64,000 nt of DNA from Candidatus Alloclostridium intestinigallinarum (GCA_904382605.1 CAJFJA010000005.1:66529-130528); one strand, 5' to 3'; shown: positions 33,856-44,148, counted from the stretch's first letter. Notes: a model not told the origin generated them from the letters alone. Made by a program: numbers and translations.

Positions 33856-34935
33856 ATGGACAAGGTTTATCTGATTTTGGCAAGCGGCGACGTTTTCGAG
33901 GGTACCTCTATCGGCGCGCAGGGAGAAGCCGTGGGCGAGGTGGTGTTCACCACCGCCATGACCGGCTATCTGGAAACCATCACCGACCCCAGCTATTACG
34001 GGCAGATAGTGGTGCAGACATTTCCGCTCATCGGCAACGTGGGCGTTATCCCCGAGGACTTCGAGAGCAGCGGCATAAGGCTGAAAGGGTATATCGTGCG
34101 CGATCTGTGCGAATATCCCTCCAACTTCCGTTGCAAAGGTAAGTTGGGCGATTTTCTGAAGGAACAGGGTATAATAGGAATTCAGGGAATAGATACCCGC
34201 CACCTCACGAAGATAGTGCGCGAAAGGGGCGTTATGAACGGCATAATCACTTCTTCGCCCAAGCTCACCGCCGCGCAGAAGAAGATGTTGAAGGAATACA
34301 CCATCAAGGGCGCGGTGCAGGAAACTTCCTGCAAGGAAAAGTATGTGGTTGCCGCAAGCGGCGAAAAGAAGCGTTCCGTCGCGCTCATCGACTACGGCAG
34401 CAAGTCCAATATCGAGCGCGAACTCGTAAAGCGCGGGTGCGAAGTCACGGTGTTCCCCTGCTCCACTCCCGCGGAAGAGATAATCGCAGGGAAATTTGAC
34501 GGCGTAATGCTTTCCAACGGCCCCGGCGACCCGGCGGACAACGTGTTTGAAATAGAGCAGGTGCGCAAAATAATGGATAGTAAACTTCCCGTTTTCGGCA
34601 TATGCCTGGGCCATCAGCTCATGGCGCTTTCGCAGGGCGCGAAGACGAGCAAGTTAAAGTACGGCCACCGCGGCGGCAACCAGCCGGCGATGGAAGTGGA
34701 TACGGGCAGAATTTACGTAACTTCGCAGAACCACGGCTATGCGGTGGACGGTTCCACCATACCCGCGGGCAAGGGATACGCCAGCTTTATCAACGTAAAC
34801 GATGGCACCTGCGAGGGCGTGAATTACACCAAGGCGAACGCCTTTTCCGTACAGTTCCACCCGGAAGCGTGCGCGGGTCCGCTCGATACCCGGTTTTTAT
34901 TCGACAGATTTATCAGCAGAATGGAGGTGAAGTAA
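33856..34935 (+). CDS. carA: Carbamoyl-phosphate synthase small chain
   Basis: Glutaminase subunit that delivers ammonia to CarB for carbamoyl phosphate, feeding arginine and pyrimidine synthesis. It has 359 residues: an N-terminal CPSase domain with TAMTGYLETITDPSYYGQI, and a C-terminal class I amidotransferase with the nucleophile in GICLGHQL and the His-Glu pair in FHPEA. It is immediately followed by carB. The leader upstream suggests attenuation. The start has AAGGACGGG nearby. Confidence 0.95.
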   Translation: MDKVYLILASGDVFEGTSIGAQGEAVGEVVFTTAMTGYLETITDPSYYGQIVVQTFPLIGNVGVIPEDFESSGIRLKGYIVRDLCEYPSNFRCKGKLGDFLKEQGIIGIQGIDTRHLTKIVRERGVMNGIITSSPKLTAAQKKMLKEYTIKGAVQETSCKEKYVVAASGEKKRSVALIDYGSKSNIERELVKRGCEVTVFPCSTPAEEIIAGKFDGVMLSNGPGDPADNVFEIEQVRKIMDSKLPVFGICLGHQLMALSQGAKTSKLKYGHRGGNQPAMEVDTGRIYVTSQNHGYAVDGSTIPAGKGYASFINVNDGTCEGVNYTKANAFSVQFHPEACAGPLDTRFLFDRFISRMEVK

Positions 34936-37900
34936 ATGCCGCTCAATAAGAATTTGCACAAAGTAATGGTGATAGGCTCCGGTCCTATCGTGATAGGTCA
35001 GGCAGCGGAATTCGACTATGCGGGAACGCAGGCATGCCGCGCCCTGAAGGAAGACGGGCTGGAAGTGGTGCTTGTAAACTCCAACCCCGCGACGATCATG
35101 ACGGATAACGCGGTGGCGGACAGAATTTATATCGAGCCGCTCACTTTAACCACCGTCAAGAGGATAATAGAAAAAGAACGTCCCGACAGCCTTTTGTCCA
35201 CGCTGGGCGGGCAGACGGGTCTTACCCTTTCCATGCAGCTGGCAAAGGAAGGTTTTCTGGAAAAGATGAACGTCACCCTGCTGGGCGCCGATCCCGAAAC
35301 CATAGACAGGGCTGAGGACAGGGAACGCTTCAAGGAAACGCTTGCGGAGATAAACGAACCCGTCATTCCTTCCGACATAGCAGAGGACATAGATACGGCT
35401 ATCGACGTGGCAAGAAGGATAGGCTACCCCGTGATAGTGCGCCCCGCATTCACGCTCGGCGGCAGCGGCGGCGGCATTGCGGAGGACGAAGCGCAGTTTA
35501 TAGAGATAGCTTCGGGCGGTCTGCGCGTTTCGCCCATTCACCAGATTCTGGTGGAAAAGTGCATAAGCGGCTGGAAGGAGATAGAGTTCGAGGTGATGCG
35601 CGACTCCAAGGGCAACGTAATCACCATCTGCTCCATGGAAAACTTCGACCCCGTGGGCGTGCACACCGGCGACAGCATAGTCATCGCCCCCGCGGTCACG
35701 CTGGCGGATAAGGAATACCAGATGCTGCGTTCTTCCGCGCTCAGGATAGTGGATAAACTGAAGGTGAACGGCGGCTGCAACGTGCAGTTCGCCTTGAAGC
35801 CCGACTCTTTTGAATATGCGGTTATAGAAGTCAATCCGCGCGTCAGCCGTTCTTCCGCCCTGGCAAGTAAGGCTACGGGATATCCCATTGCTAAGGTGGC
35901 TACCAAAATAGCTATAGGCTACACGCTGGACGAAATTCTGAATAAGGTCACGGGCAAGACGTACGCCTGCTTCGAACCCGCAATCGACTATGTGGTGGTA
36001 AAATTCCCCAAGTGGCCGTTCGACAAATTCTATTACGCAAACCGCAAGCTGGGCACGCAGATGAAAGCCACCGGCGAGGTTATGGCGATAGGCACCACGT
36101 TCGAACAGGCTATCATGAAAGCCGTGCGCGGCGCGGAAATATCCAAGGACAGCCTTACGGACAAAAAGTATGCGGGCTGGACGGATTCGCAGGTGTGGGA
36201 CAAACTTCACGACTGCGACGACGAGAGAATTTTCGTCATATACGAAGCGCTGAAGAGGGGCGTGGAGATATCCGCAATCAACATGATAACCAAGATAGAC
36301 CCCTGGTTTATCGCAAAGCTGAAAAAGCTGGTGGATATGGACGCGGAACTTGCTTCGGGCAAGCTCACCGACGAGCTGTATCTGCGCGCCAAGAAGATGG
36401 GTTACCTCGACTCCACGATAGAAAACATAAGCGGACAGAAGGTGGAAAATCCCAGATACGCTTCCTATAAAATGGTCGACACTTGCGCGGCGGAGTTTGC
36501 CGCCCAGACGCCTTACTTCTACTCCACGTACGACGACGAGAACGAGGCGCGCGAATTTATCGACAACCTGGGGAGCGACAAGAAGAAGGTGATAGTCTTC
36601 GGCTCCGGTCCCATAAGAATAGGCCAGGGCATAGAATTCGACTATGCTTCCGTGCACTGCGTGTGGGCGCTGAAAAACAAGGGGTACGAAGTGGTCATCG
36701 TCAACAACAACCCCGAAACCGTGTCCACCGACTTCGACACCGCCGACAGGCTTTATTTCGAGCCGCTTTCCAACGAGGACGTGCTTTCCATAATCAACAC
36801 GGAAAAGCCGGACGGCGTGGTCGTGGCTTTCGGCGGACAGACGGCTATAAAGCTGACCAAAATGCTGCGCAAGAAGAATATTCCCATACTCGGCACGCAG
36901 GCGGAATACATCGACATGGCGGAGGACAGGGAACGCTTTGACGAACTGCTGGAAGAGCTGGAAATCAAGCGTCCCCGCGGCTACACCGTCATGACCAAGG
37001 AAGAGGCAATCAAGGTGGCGGGCGAGATAGGCTATCCCGCGCTGCTCCGTCCTTCCTACGTGCTGGGCGGCCAGAACATGGAGATATGCTATTCCGAAGC
37101 GGACGTGTCGCAGTACATGGACGTAATACTTGCGCAGAAGATAGAAAATCCCGTGCTTGTGGATAAGTACCTGATGGGCACGGAGATAGAAGTGGACGCC
37201 ATCTGCGACGGAGAGGATATTCTCATTCCCGGCGTTATGGAGCACATTGAAAGAACGGGTATCCACTCGGGCGACTCCATTGCCGTTTATCCTTCGTGGA
37301 ACATAAGCGACGAGATGATAGAAAGGATTGTGGACTGCTCGCGCAGGCTGGCGCTTTCGCTGCACACAATCGGACTTGTGAATATACAGTACCTTATCTA
37401 TCACGGCGAACTTTACGTTATAGAGGTAAATCCCCGCTCCTCGCGTACCGTACCTTATATAAGCAAGGTGACGGGCATACCCATGGTCGACCTGGCTACA
37501 AGAGCTATCCTCGGCGAAAAGCTGAAGGATATGGGCTTCGGCACGGGGCTGTACCGCAACTCGCCTTACGTGGCGGTCAAAGTGCCCGTATTCAGCTTTG
37601 AAAAACTGAGCAACGTGGACACCCAGCTGGGACCCGAAATGAAGTCCACCGGCGAAGTGCTGGGCATAGCCTCCACCCTTGAAGAAGCGCTGTTCAAAGG
37701 ACTTGTCGCCGCAGGCTACAAGATGCGCAAGAAGGGCGGCGTGTTCATCACCGTCCGCGACCAGGACAAGGGCGAAATAGGCGAGATAGCGCAGAAGTTC
37801 GACGACCTCGGCTACACCATTTACGCCACGGAAGGCACCGCCAACGTGCTTAAAAAGGCGGGAATAGACGTGCACGTGGTGGCGAAAATACACCAGAACC

Positions 37901-38982
37901 AGTTCGACAACAACTTAACGCTTATCGAAAGCGGCAAGGTGAATTACATTATCTCCACTTCCGCAAAGGGCAAACTGCCCACGCGCGACAGCGTGAAAAT
38001 ACGCCGCAAGGCAATCGAACGCGCAATTCCCTGCCTTACGTCCATAGACACCGCCGAAGCGGTTGTGAACAGCCTGATGAGCCGCTATTCGGAATACAAT
38101 ACCGAACTTGTGGACATCAACAAACTGCGCACGGGCAAGGTGAAGAGGGAATTCGTCAAGATGGAAGGCTGCGGCAACGACTACATTTACTTCGACTGCA
38201 TGAACGGCAACGACCTCGACAACCCCGAAGGTCTGGCGGTAAGGCTTTCCGACAGGCATTTCGGAATAGGCGGCGACGGAGTCATTCTCATCTGCGATTC
38301 CAAGGTTGCGGACGCGAAGATGCGTATGTTCAACCTGGACGGCTCGGAGGGCAGAATGTGCGGCAACGGCATACGCTGCGTGGCGAAGTACCTTTACGAT
38401 ACGCATGTGGTGAATAAAAAGGAATTCACCGTAGAAACGCTTTCGGGCATTAAGAACGTCAAGGTGATAACCCGCGCGGGAGAAGTCATACAGGTGCGCG
38501 TGGATATGGGCAAGGCGGAATTCGCTCCCGCGGCGGTACCCGTCGCGCTGGACGGCGAAAACGTAGTCAACCGCGCCGTAAACGTGGGCGGCAAAGAATA
38601 TAACGTGACCTGCCTGTCCATGGGCAACCCCCACTGCGTGGTATTCCTGCCCGCCGTAGACAACCTCGACATATCCGGAATCGGACCCGCGTTCGAAGAA
38701 AGCGAGCTGTTCCCCGAGGGCGTGAACGTCGAGTTCGTAAAGGTGTTGGACGACCACACTTTGAAAATGCGCGTATGGGAGCGCGGCAGCGGCGAAACCT
38801 TCGCCTGCGGTACGGGCGCGTGCGCCACGGCGGTCGCGGCATGCCTCAACGGTTACTGCAGGAAGGGAGAGGACATCACCGTGCGCCTGCTCGGCGGCGA
38901 CCTCACCGTCAACTATACCGACGACGCCGTGTATATGACGGGCAACGCGGTCAAAGTTTTCGACGGCACCGTGGAAATTTAA
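34936..38982 (+). CDS. carB-dapF: Carbamoyl-phosphate synthase large chain fused to diaminopimelate epimerase
   Basis: One open frame of 1348 residues. Residues 1 to about 1070 are CarB: two ATP-grasp halves, each opening with a VIGSGPIVIGQ or VFGSGPIRIGQ motif, and an MGS-like allosteric domain (GVFITVRDQDKG, YATEGTANVLK). Residues from about 1072 are DapF, starting KMEGCGNDYIYFD, with its two catalytic cysteines at 1142 (GRMCGNG) and 1291 (FACGTGA). DapF converts LL- to meso-diaminopimelate for lysine and peptidoglycan. The two enzymes share no pathway. An ATG at 38161, with AGAGGG about 12 bases upstream, could also give free DapF. The carB part starts one base after the carA stop. A terminator follows. 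Confidence 0.93.
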   Translation: MPLNKNLHKVMVIGSGPIVIGQAAEFDYAGTQACRALKEDGLEVVLVNSNPATIMTDNAVADRIYIEPLTLTTVKRIIEKERPDSLLSTLGGQTGLTLSMQLAKEGFLEKMNVTLLGADPETIDRAEDRERFKETLAEINEPVIPSDIAEDIDTAIDVARRIGYPVIVRPAFTLGGSGGGIAEDEAQFIEIASGGLRVSPIHQILVEKCISGWKEIEFEVMRDSKGNVITICSMENFDPVGVHTGDSIVIAPAVTLADKEYQMLRSSALRIVDKLKVNGGCNVQFALKPDSFEYAVIEVNPRVSRSSALASKATGYPIAKVATKIAIGYTLDEILNKVTGKTYACFEPAIDYVVVKFPKWPFDKFYYANRKLGTQMKATGEVMAIGTTFEQAIMKAVRGAEISKDSLTDKKYAGWTDSQVWDKLHDCDDERIFVIYEALKRGVEISAINMITKIDPWFIAKLKKLVDMDAELASGKLTDELYLRAKKMGYLDSTIENISGQKVENPRYASYKMVDTCAAEFAAQTPYFYSTYDDENEAREFIDNLGSDKKKVIVFGSGPIRIGQGIEFDYASVHCVWALKNKGYEVVIVNNNPETVSTDFDTADRLYFEPLSNEDVLSIINTEKPDGVVVAFGGQTAIKLTKMLRKKNIPILGTQAEYIDMAEDRERFDELLEELEIKRPRGYTVMTKEEAIKVAGEIGYPALLRPSYVLGGQNMEICYSEADVSQYMDVILAQKIENPVLVDKYLMGTEIEVDAICDGEDILIPGVMEHIERTGIHSGDSIAVYPSWNISDEMIERIVDCSRRLALSLHTIGLVNIQYLIYHGELYVIEVNPRSSRTVPYISKVTGIPMVDLATRAILGEKLKDMGFGTGLYRNSPYVAVKVPVFSFEKLSNVDTQLGPEMKSTGEVLGIASTLEEALFKGLVAAGYKMRKKGGVFITVRDQDKGEIGEIAQKFDDLGYTIYATEGTANVLKKAGIDVHVVAKIHQNQFDNNLTLIESGKVNYIISTSAKGKLPTRDSVKIRRKAIERAIPCLTSIDTAEAVVNSLMSRYSEYNTELVDINKLRTGKVKREFVKMEGCGNDYIYFDCMNGNDLDNPEGLAVRLSDRHFGIGGDGVILICDSKVADAKMRMFNLDGSEGRMCGNGIRCVAKYLYDTHVVNKKEFTVETLSGIKNVKVITRAGEVIQVRVDMGKAEFAPAAVPVALDGENVVNRAVNVGGKEYNVTCLSMGNPHCVVFLPAVDNLDISGIGPAFEESELFPEGVNVEFVKVLDDHTLKMRVWERGSGETFACGTGACATAVAACLNGYCRKGEDITVRLLGGDLTVNYTDDAVYMTGNAVKVFDGTVEI

Positions 38983-39026
38983 GCAAAAAGCGGAATCCGC
39001 ATTAAAGAAAAGACTGAATCCGCGGG

Positions 39027-39057
39027 GCGGATACGGCGCAAAGCCGTATCCGCTCTT
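39027..39057 (+). terminator. Terminator of carA-carB-dapF
   Basis: GCGGATACGGC and GCCGTATCCGC form an 11-pair stem, followed by TCTTT. The stem resembles the one at 62215-62249. Confidence 0.8.
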
Positions 39058-39173
39058 TGGTTTTCAGCAGTCTTTCAACGGGCGCAAAGACGGGCGTTGT
39101 CCGCTCCGCGTCCGTTTTGCTTAACCTCAGAAAGCGGTATTTTTTAAACTTCAATTTATTTTACGCAAAATTG

Positions 39174-39202
39174 TTGCCTTTCTTGTCGAATAGTGGTAGA
39201 AT
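39174..39202 (+). promoter_or_regulatory. Promoter of the 11-gene operon
   Basis: TTGCCT at 39174-39179, 17 bases, TAGAAT at 39197-39202. Transcription would start near 39209, which rules out the upstream GTG at 39193 as the start of the next gene. Confidence 0.8.
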
Positions 39203-39234
39203 ATGTATTGCATAAAAATATCGGGGGAACAAAA

Positions 39235-41316
39235 GTGCCTGTCACATTAAACGTCAGTATTGATTTGGGCAGCGACACCATGAAAGTCGCCTACGCTTTC
39301 GAATACGAAGGCGCGGTATATTACGGTAAAATTTCCAAAAAAGGTCTGCCTACGGAAGTCGCGATTCCCGCTGTCGCATACTACGACACCCAGTCCAAGG
39401 CGTGGAGCTACGGTTACAACATATCCGGCAGAAGAAGCGCGTCTTATACCACAGTGGTCAAAATCAAATCGCTTATCAATCTGCTTGCGCCCGTGCCCTC
39501 GGGAAGCGGCGGAAGGAAACAGGCGGCGGCTATACGCAATCGCAACGGAATGTTTTACAACAAGGGCACGAATTTTCCCAAGTTTTATTTCCCGGTAAGC
39601 AGGAGGATACTCAGCGACTTCAACGAGATGGTCTCGATGGATATGACTTTCGACGCCGCGCCGGCCACTCCGAAACGGATATGCGAGGAGTTTTTCAAGT
39701 ATGCGGCGGAGCTGGTGGAAGAGCGCGTTTCCGCACTCAGGGACAAAATGCGCGCGGAGATAGAAAGGAAGGGCGGAAATGGCGGGGACTTCAAGTTTGC
39801 TCGCGGCATAAAGCTGGCGGTGGTATATCCTTCCGGCGCGGGCAAGCAGGTGCAGGCGGAAATTGCGCGGCTTGCGGAAAAGGCGTTCGGCGTCGCGCCG
39901 GACAAGACGCTGAGTTCCACCAAGGCGCTGAGCATATACGCCCGCTACCGCGGCAAGATATCGAGCGGAGATTCCGCGCTGGTATTCGATATGGGCGAAA
40001 CGGATATATCCGTGGCGCGCGCATACGCCGACAATAACGGAGAACTCATCATCGACGGGGCGGACGGTCACAGCGCGCCCTGTGAAATAGGCGGCAACGA
40101 CGTGGACAGGGCGGTGTCCGAGTACATCGAAAGCGGCGTTCACGGCAGAGAAACCGTGGGCACGCCCTCTTTCGGACAGGAAGGACATATAGTCGAAAGC
40201 GGGCTGAGGGAAAAACAGTACCTTCTTATGAAGGATATCAAGAAGGCGAAGATATTTTTGAGTATGCCCGAAAGCACGGATATTTTCCCCGAAGGCGTGC
40301 CCGTCAATCTGGTCAGGGATCTGTGCATCCCGCGCAATCTGACGCGCGGCAGCTTCACCGCCTGCATAGGCATAGGCGGAAAGAAAGCTGGCGTTGCAGG
40401 GGAGATAGCCGCATATATATTGAACGAACTCGCGCTTGAGATAAACGTGGGCGTGAAGAAGGTGATAATCTCCGGCGGTCTTGCGGAGACGTACGGACTT
40501 CTGGACTACATCAAAAAGGCGGTCGGGCGCAATCATCCCGACGTGCGGATAATCACTTTCGACGACGAAACGACAGGTTCGGACGGCTTTTCGGTGGGTT
40601 CGTACGAAGATTCCACCTATGCCGCCGCGGTGGGCGCGGCGATAGTTGCGCTCAAAAACATCGACGTCAAGACGCGCCTTTCCCTGTCGTACGCCTCGTG
40701 GGTGTATCCCCGTTACAGGGAGTCGTGGGAAAACGAGCGTTACAGGCACAAGACGCTCAAAATCATCGCCGACAAAGGTTCGGTGGTGGAAGGGGAAACG
40801 GTGTTCACAATGGGCTGCTCGCTGGGGCTGAGCAACGGCACGGTGGAGGCTACGGAAGGGGACGAGATATACTCGCTCACCGTGGAGAAAAGCCGGATAG
40901 ACGGCATAATAAGAAGCCGCAGGGAGCTTGCCGGCCAGCACTACAATAACAACCTTTTTATAGAAAAATCGGGCGATTACGTCACCGCGGCGGAGCGTAA
41001 ATGGAGGGCGAATCTGGAAAAATATCTGGGTCTGAAAGTGGTTTCCGGCGGCAGGGATTCGCGCATCCTCTACTACCACAACGGCATACGCGTCAGACTT
41101 GTGAACAGCGAGATAATCTACCGCGAAGGCGTAAAGGTGGACAAGGACGGCAGGGCGCTGCCCATCATCATGAACGACAAACCGGAAAACGAGGGAATCG
41201 CCGCGGCGGTCAACTATCTGATAAACGGCAAGTGGTCGGGCGTAAAAGTCGTGCCCGCAAAAGAGATAGAGCTCAGGTTCGAGGGCATGGAAGAATTCGA
41301 TATAGCGGGGGAATAG
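39235..41316 (+). CDS. Hsp70-like actin-fold ATPase
   Basis: It has 693 residues. The N-terminal part follows the Hsp70 nucleotide-binding domain: phosphate-1 loop VSIDLGSDTMKVAY, a ...AVVYPSG strand, phosphate-2 loop LVFDMGETDISVA at about 248, an IGGNDVDRAV segment, a KKAKIFLS helix, and adenosine motif KKVIISGGLAE at about 408. About 220 residues follow that do not look like the standard substrate-binding domain, although a beta-strand block (VVEGETVFTMGCSLGL) is present. I start it at the GTG at 39235, with GGGGGAA upstream, because the promoter excludes the earlier start. It is the first gene of the operon. It probably acts as a client-specific chaperone ATPase; no DnaJ or GrpE is nearby. 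Confidence 0.8.
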   Translation: MPVTLNVSIDLGSDTMKVAYAFEYEGAVYYGKISKKGLPTEVAIPAVAYYDTQSKAWSYGYNISGRRSASYTTVVKIKSLINLLAPVPSGSGGRKQAAAIRNRNGMFYNKGTNFPKFYFPVSRRILSDFNEMVSMDMTFDAAPATPKRICEEFFKYAAELVEERVSALRDKMRAEIERKGGNGGDFKFARGIKLAVVYPSGAGKQVQAEIARLAEKAFGVAPDKTLSSTKALSIYARYRGKISSGDSALVFDMGETDISVARAYADNNGELIIDGADGHSAPCEIGGNDVDRAVSEYIESGVHGRETVGTPSFGQEGHIVESGLREKQYLLMKDIKKAKIFLSMPESTDIFPEGVPVNLVRDLCIPRNLTRGSFTACIGIGGKKAGVAGEIAAYILNELALEINVGVKKVIISGGLAETYGLLDYIKKAVGRNHPDVRIITFDDETTGSDGFSVGSYEDSTYAAAVGAAIVALKNIDVKTRLSLSYASWVYPRYRESWENERYRHKTLKIIADKGSVVEGETVFTMGCSLGLSNGTVEATEGDEIYSLTVEKSRIDGIIRSRRELAGQHYNNNLFIEKSGDYVTAAERKWRANLEKYLGLKVVSGGRDSRILYYHNGIRVRLVNSEIIYREGVKVDKDGRALPIIMNDKPENEGIAAAVNYLINGKWSGVKVVPAKEIELRFEGMEEFDIAGE

Positions 41317-41323
41317 AAGGACT

Positions 41324-44143
41324 ATGGCAGAAAGAAATTTCAACATAAAAGTCGACGGCGCCGCCTTTGATGGGGATATGCAGAGAAGCGGCATTTCCAC
41401 GAGCAAAAAGGCGTTCGACAGGGACGTGTACGAAAACAACAAGGCGGTGGAAGAGCTGGACAGATACGACGACTTCGGCTTTTTCAAGATTGACCCTTCC
41501 GCATACGCGAGCGACGGCGGGGAATACGGAATCCCCGTAAGGCGCGGCTTCAACGACGACGTAATTCTGGGACACCAGAGGGTGGCGGCGCTTTCCTTCC
41601 TGCGCGATCTGCGCGGTTTCGGCCTGCTTGCCGACGTGGTCGGCAGCGGAAAGACGTACGAAGCGTGCGTGGTTCTGAGCGAACTTGCCGCAAGGGATAA
41701 ACTGCACTCCATACTGCTCATAATTCCCGACCAGGTGTACAACACGTGGAAAGAGGTGCTGGAAGTGCAGTTCGGTCTGGGCAAGGGCGTACTGTACGAG
41801 GCGGGCAGAAATCTCGACGCGGGAAGCATAGAGTGCGACCATGTGGGCGACGGGATTCTGCGCCCCAGGCGTCCAATGATAGTCAAAACGGAAGATTTCG
41901 TCACCTGGCACGAGGACGCGCAGCGGCTGCTGTTCGACGTGATAGTCGTGGACGAGGCGCACCACCTGTGCGCGGAAGAGGGCAGATACGCCAAGGCGAT
42001 GAAACTGCTTTCGCTCATGATACAAACCAAAAAGAAGGCGGATTCCACCTACTGTCTGTTACTTTCCGCCACGCCCCATACGGGCAATCTGGAGCATATG
42101 TTCCGCCTGTGGTATTTTATCCGTTGCAGCGGCGGCAATCCTTCCGACTTTGACGAGAAGGACGATATGAAGCGCAGCGAGCAGTACCGCAAGGAAAAAG
42201 AATACTATAAAAACCATATATGTTACGGCGCGACCACCGTTATGGAGTTCATCAAGAAAGTGAAGATGAAAGTGGTGGCAGAGGAGTATTCCGCGGAGTT
42301 TGAAAAGTATCTTGCGCGGGAAAAGGTCAGACCGGAGAATTTCGAAAAACTGACCGAGGGCGAAAGATTCCTGTACGTGCAGGGCTTTCTGAAAGACAAC
42401 GCGGAGATAAGGAAAAACGTGCTCGACCGCGTGGCAAGCGCATACCACAACGGCGTACTGCGTTCGATAATGATACGCCAGCCCAATACCATAGCAAAGA
42501 GCAAGGTGCTGGACAACTACCTGTTCTTCCCCATGGCGGAAGAGCCGGGCGTTATCCGGACGGAAGGCATTCTGGGCGACAAGGTGGAAGTGGACCTTGC
42601 CGATCTCTACTCGGATACCGCCGTGCGCACGCAGGACGGGGAGAAGATGTCTTTGAGAAAGTATCTGGAAGACAACCGCGGCAACAGGGAATTCACCCAG
42701 GTGTACGCGGAGATGCTCAGCGCGCACGTTATAAACAAGGTGGGTACGCCCGAAAGCATATTTGCCAAGAAAAATTCGGGCACTTACTACGGCAGCCAGA
42801 TGGGACAGATAAACCCCGACGAGGCGCGTTACAGGTTGGTGCCGTACAAGTACGAAGCGGACGGTTTCGCCCATAAAATGGCGGTGGCTAAGGAGATTCT
42901 GGCAAAGCACGAAGGCAAGCGCGTGCTGGTGTTTTTCGACTACGACGTGAAAGACCCGTCCGCGGTTGCAAAGCGCTTTGAAGAAGAGCTGAAAGCGGAC
43001 GGAAGATTCGCAAAAAGGCTGCTCGTCGGCGGCGCGCTGAACAAGAGCAGAACGGTGGAAAAGTTCAACAAGACGGAAAACGCCGTGCTCGTGGTGGAGG
43101 ACCCGTCCTTTACCGAGGGCGTGAATCTGCAGGCTTCGAGCACGATAATCAACTTCGAAGTGACCCCCGACCCGCTTTCCATGGACCAGCGCATAGGCAG
43201 AATATTCCGTCTGGGACAGACGGAAAAACAGGTGCATATCTATTCGCTTGCGGACATGAACAGGCTGGAAGGATATGTGCTCATGTACTTTTTGCGCATA
43301 GGGCTTATGTTCAGCAACAGCGGCGACGCCACGATAATCGCGGGCAGTAACAGCGAACGCATGGTGACGGTGCGCTGTCCCGCGTGCAAGAGCGTAAGAC
43401 TGTATTCGCTGGAAGATTACGAGGCGAAAAAGAAGAAGGGCGAACTTTACTGTAAGGAAACGCCTCTTTGCAGGCAGTACGATCCGAAAGGCACGCTGAT
43501 GGAAGAGATAAGCGTGTACGACTTCAAGTGCGGCGACTGCGGCAAGGTGTTCGCCCGTTCGGTCACGGAAGAAGGCTATATGTGCCTTGCCGCCAACAAC
43601 GGCAGCGGCGGCGTAATGCGCAACAGCGGAGAGGCGGGTGACAGGAGCGTTTACTGCAGTAAGATATGTGCAATGTCGCACTGTTCTTTCTTCAAAAAGC
43701 AGTGTAAGGAAAACGGCGACGACTGGTGCCCCGCGCTGAAAGCGTACAGGGAAACGCCGGAAATAGGGGACGCCGACCTGGACTTTTTGTGTTACAACTG
43801 TCCCAACCGCTACGAATGTCCCGACGAGTGCAAGCTGTGGGTGAAGGACGGCGGCGGACTTGTCAAGGGCAAAAGAGCGATAAAGGCGTGCGGCAGCTGC
43901 GAGTATGCCGAATGCCACCCCAAACCCCACGTGCTTTCGTTCAACGAAAAGTGGGAGGCGGACTGTCCCGTATGCGGAAAGGGAACGCTCCGTCCGATAG
44001 TGGCGCGCACGTTCGCAACTTATATACGCGCGGCGTGGAAATACGAGCACGACGGCGGCGCGGCGTTCTGCAACAATCTGCTGGCAGAGGCGGATAAGGT
44101 GGCGGACATCAAGGAAATTTTGGCTAACGACAGGACGGATTGA
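41324..44143 (+). CDS. Snf2/RapA-type SF2 helicase with cysteine-rich C-terminus
   Basis: It has 939 residues. The ATPase core is complete: GHQRVAAL (Q-like), motif I ADVVGSGKTYE (residues 103-113), motif II VVDEAHH at about 208, motif III LLLSATPHTG, motif V GVNLQASS and motif VI QRIGRIFRLGQ at about 621. These enzymes translocate on double-stranded nucleic acid or remodel protein complexes on it. From about residue 682 there are many CxxC pairs (CPAC, CGDC, CYNC, CGSC, CPVC), enough for several zinc sites. This tail is not part of standard RapA. It starts 7 bases after the Hsp70-like gene and abuts the next gene. Confidence 0.85.
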   Translation: MAERNFNIKVDGAAFDGDMQRSGISTSKKAFDRDVYENNKAVEELDRYDDFGFFKIDPSAYASDGGEYGIPVRRGFNDDVILGHQRVAALSFLRDLRGFGLLADVVGSGKTYEACVVLSELAARDKLHSILLIIPDQVYNTWKEVLEVQFGLGKGVLYEAGRNLDAGSIECDHVGDGILRPRRPMIVKTEDFVTWHEDAQRLLFDVIVVDEAHHLCAEEGRYAKAMKLLSLMIQTKKKADSTYCLLLSATPHTGNLEHMFRLWYFIRCSGGNPSDFDEKDDMKRSEQYRKEKEYYKNHICYGATTVMEFIKKVKMKVVAEEYSAEFEKYLAREKVRPENFEKLTEGERFLYVQGFLKDNAEIRKNVLDRVASAYHNGVLRSIMIRQPNTIAKSKVLDNYLFFPMAEEPGVIRTEGILGDKVEVDLADLYSDTAVRTQDGEKMSLRKYLEDNRGNREFTQVYAEMLSAHVINKVGTPESIFAKKNSGTYYGSQMGQINPDEARYRLVPYKYEADGFAHKMAVAKEILAKHEGKRVLVFFDYDVKDPSAVAKRFEEELKADGRFAKRLLVGGALNKSRTVEKFNKTENAVLVVEDPSFTEGVNLQASSTIINFEVTPDPLSMDQRIGRIFRLGQTEKQVHIYSLADMNRLEGYVLMYFLRIGLMFSNSGDATIIAGSNSERMVTVRCPACKSVRLYSLEDYEAKKKKGELYCKETPLCRQYDPKGTLMEEISVYDFKCGDCGKVFARSVTEEGYMCLAANNGSGGVMRNSGEAGDRSVYCSKICAMSHCSFFKKQCKENGDDWCPALKAYRETPEIGDADLDFLCYNCPNRYECPDECKLWVKDGGGLVKGKRAIKACGSCEYAECHPKPHVLSFNEKWEADCPVCGKGTLRPIVARTFATYIRAAWKYEHDGGAAFCNNLLAEADKVADIKEILANDRTD

Positions 44144-44148
44144 CGCTT

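Noticed and set aside
33446-33863. Minus-strand open frames with repeating RGAAAALTF-type peptides
   Set aside because: They are translations of the 85-base repeats with no start signal.
35146-37893. Long minus-strand open frame inside carB
   Set aside because: It is a shadow of the GC-rich carB coding strand; the plus-strand product is unmistakable and the minus one matches nothing.
39193-39235. Upstream GTG start for the Hsp70-like gene
   Set aside because: It overlaps the promoter -10 region, so it would lie before the transcription start.
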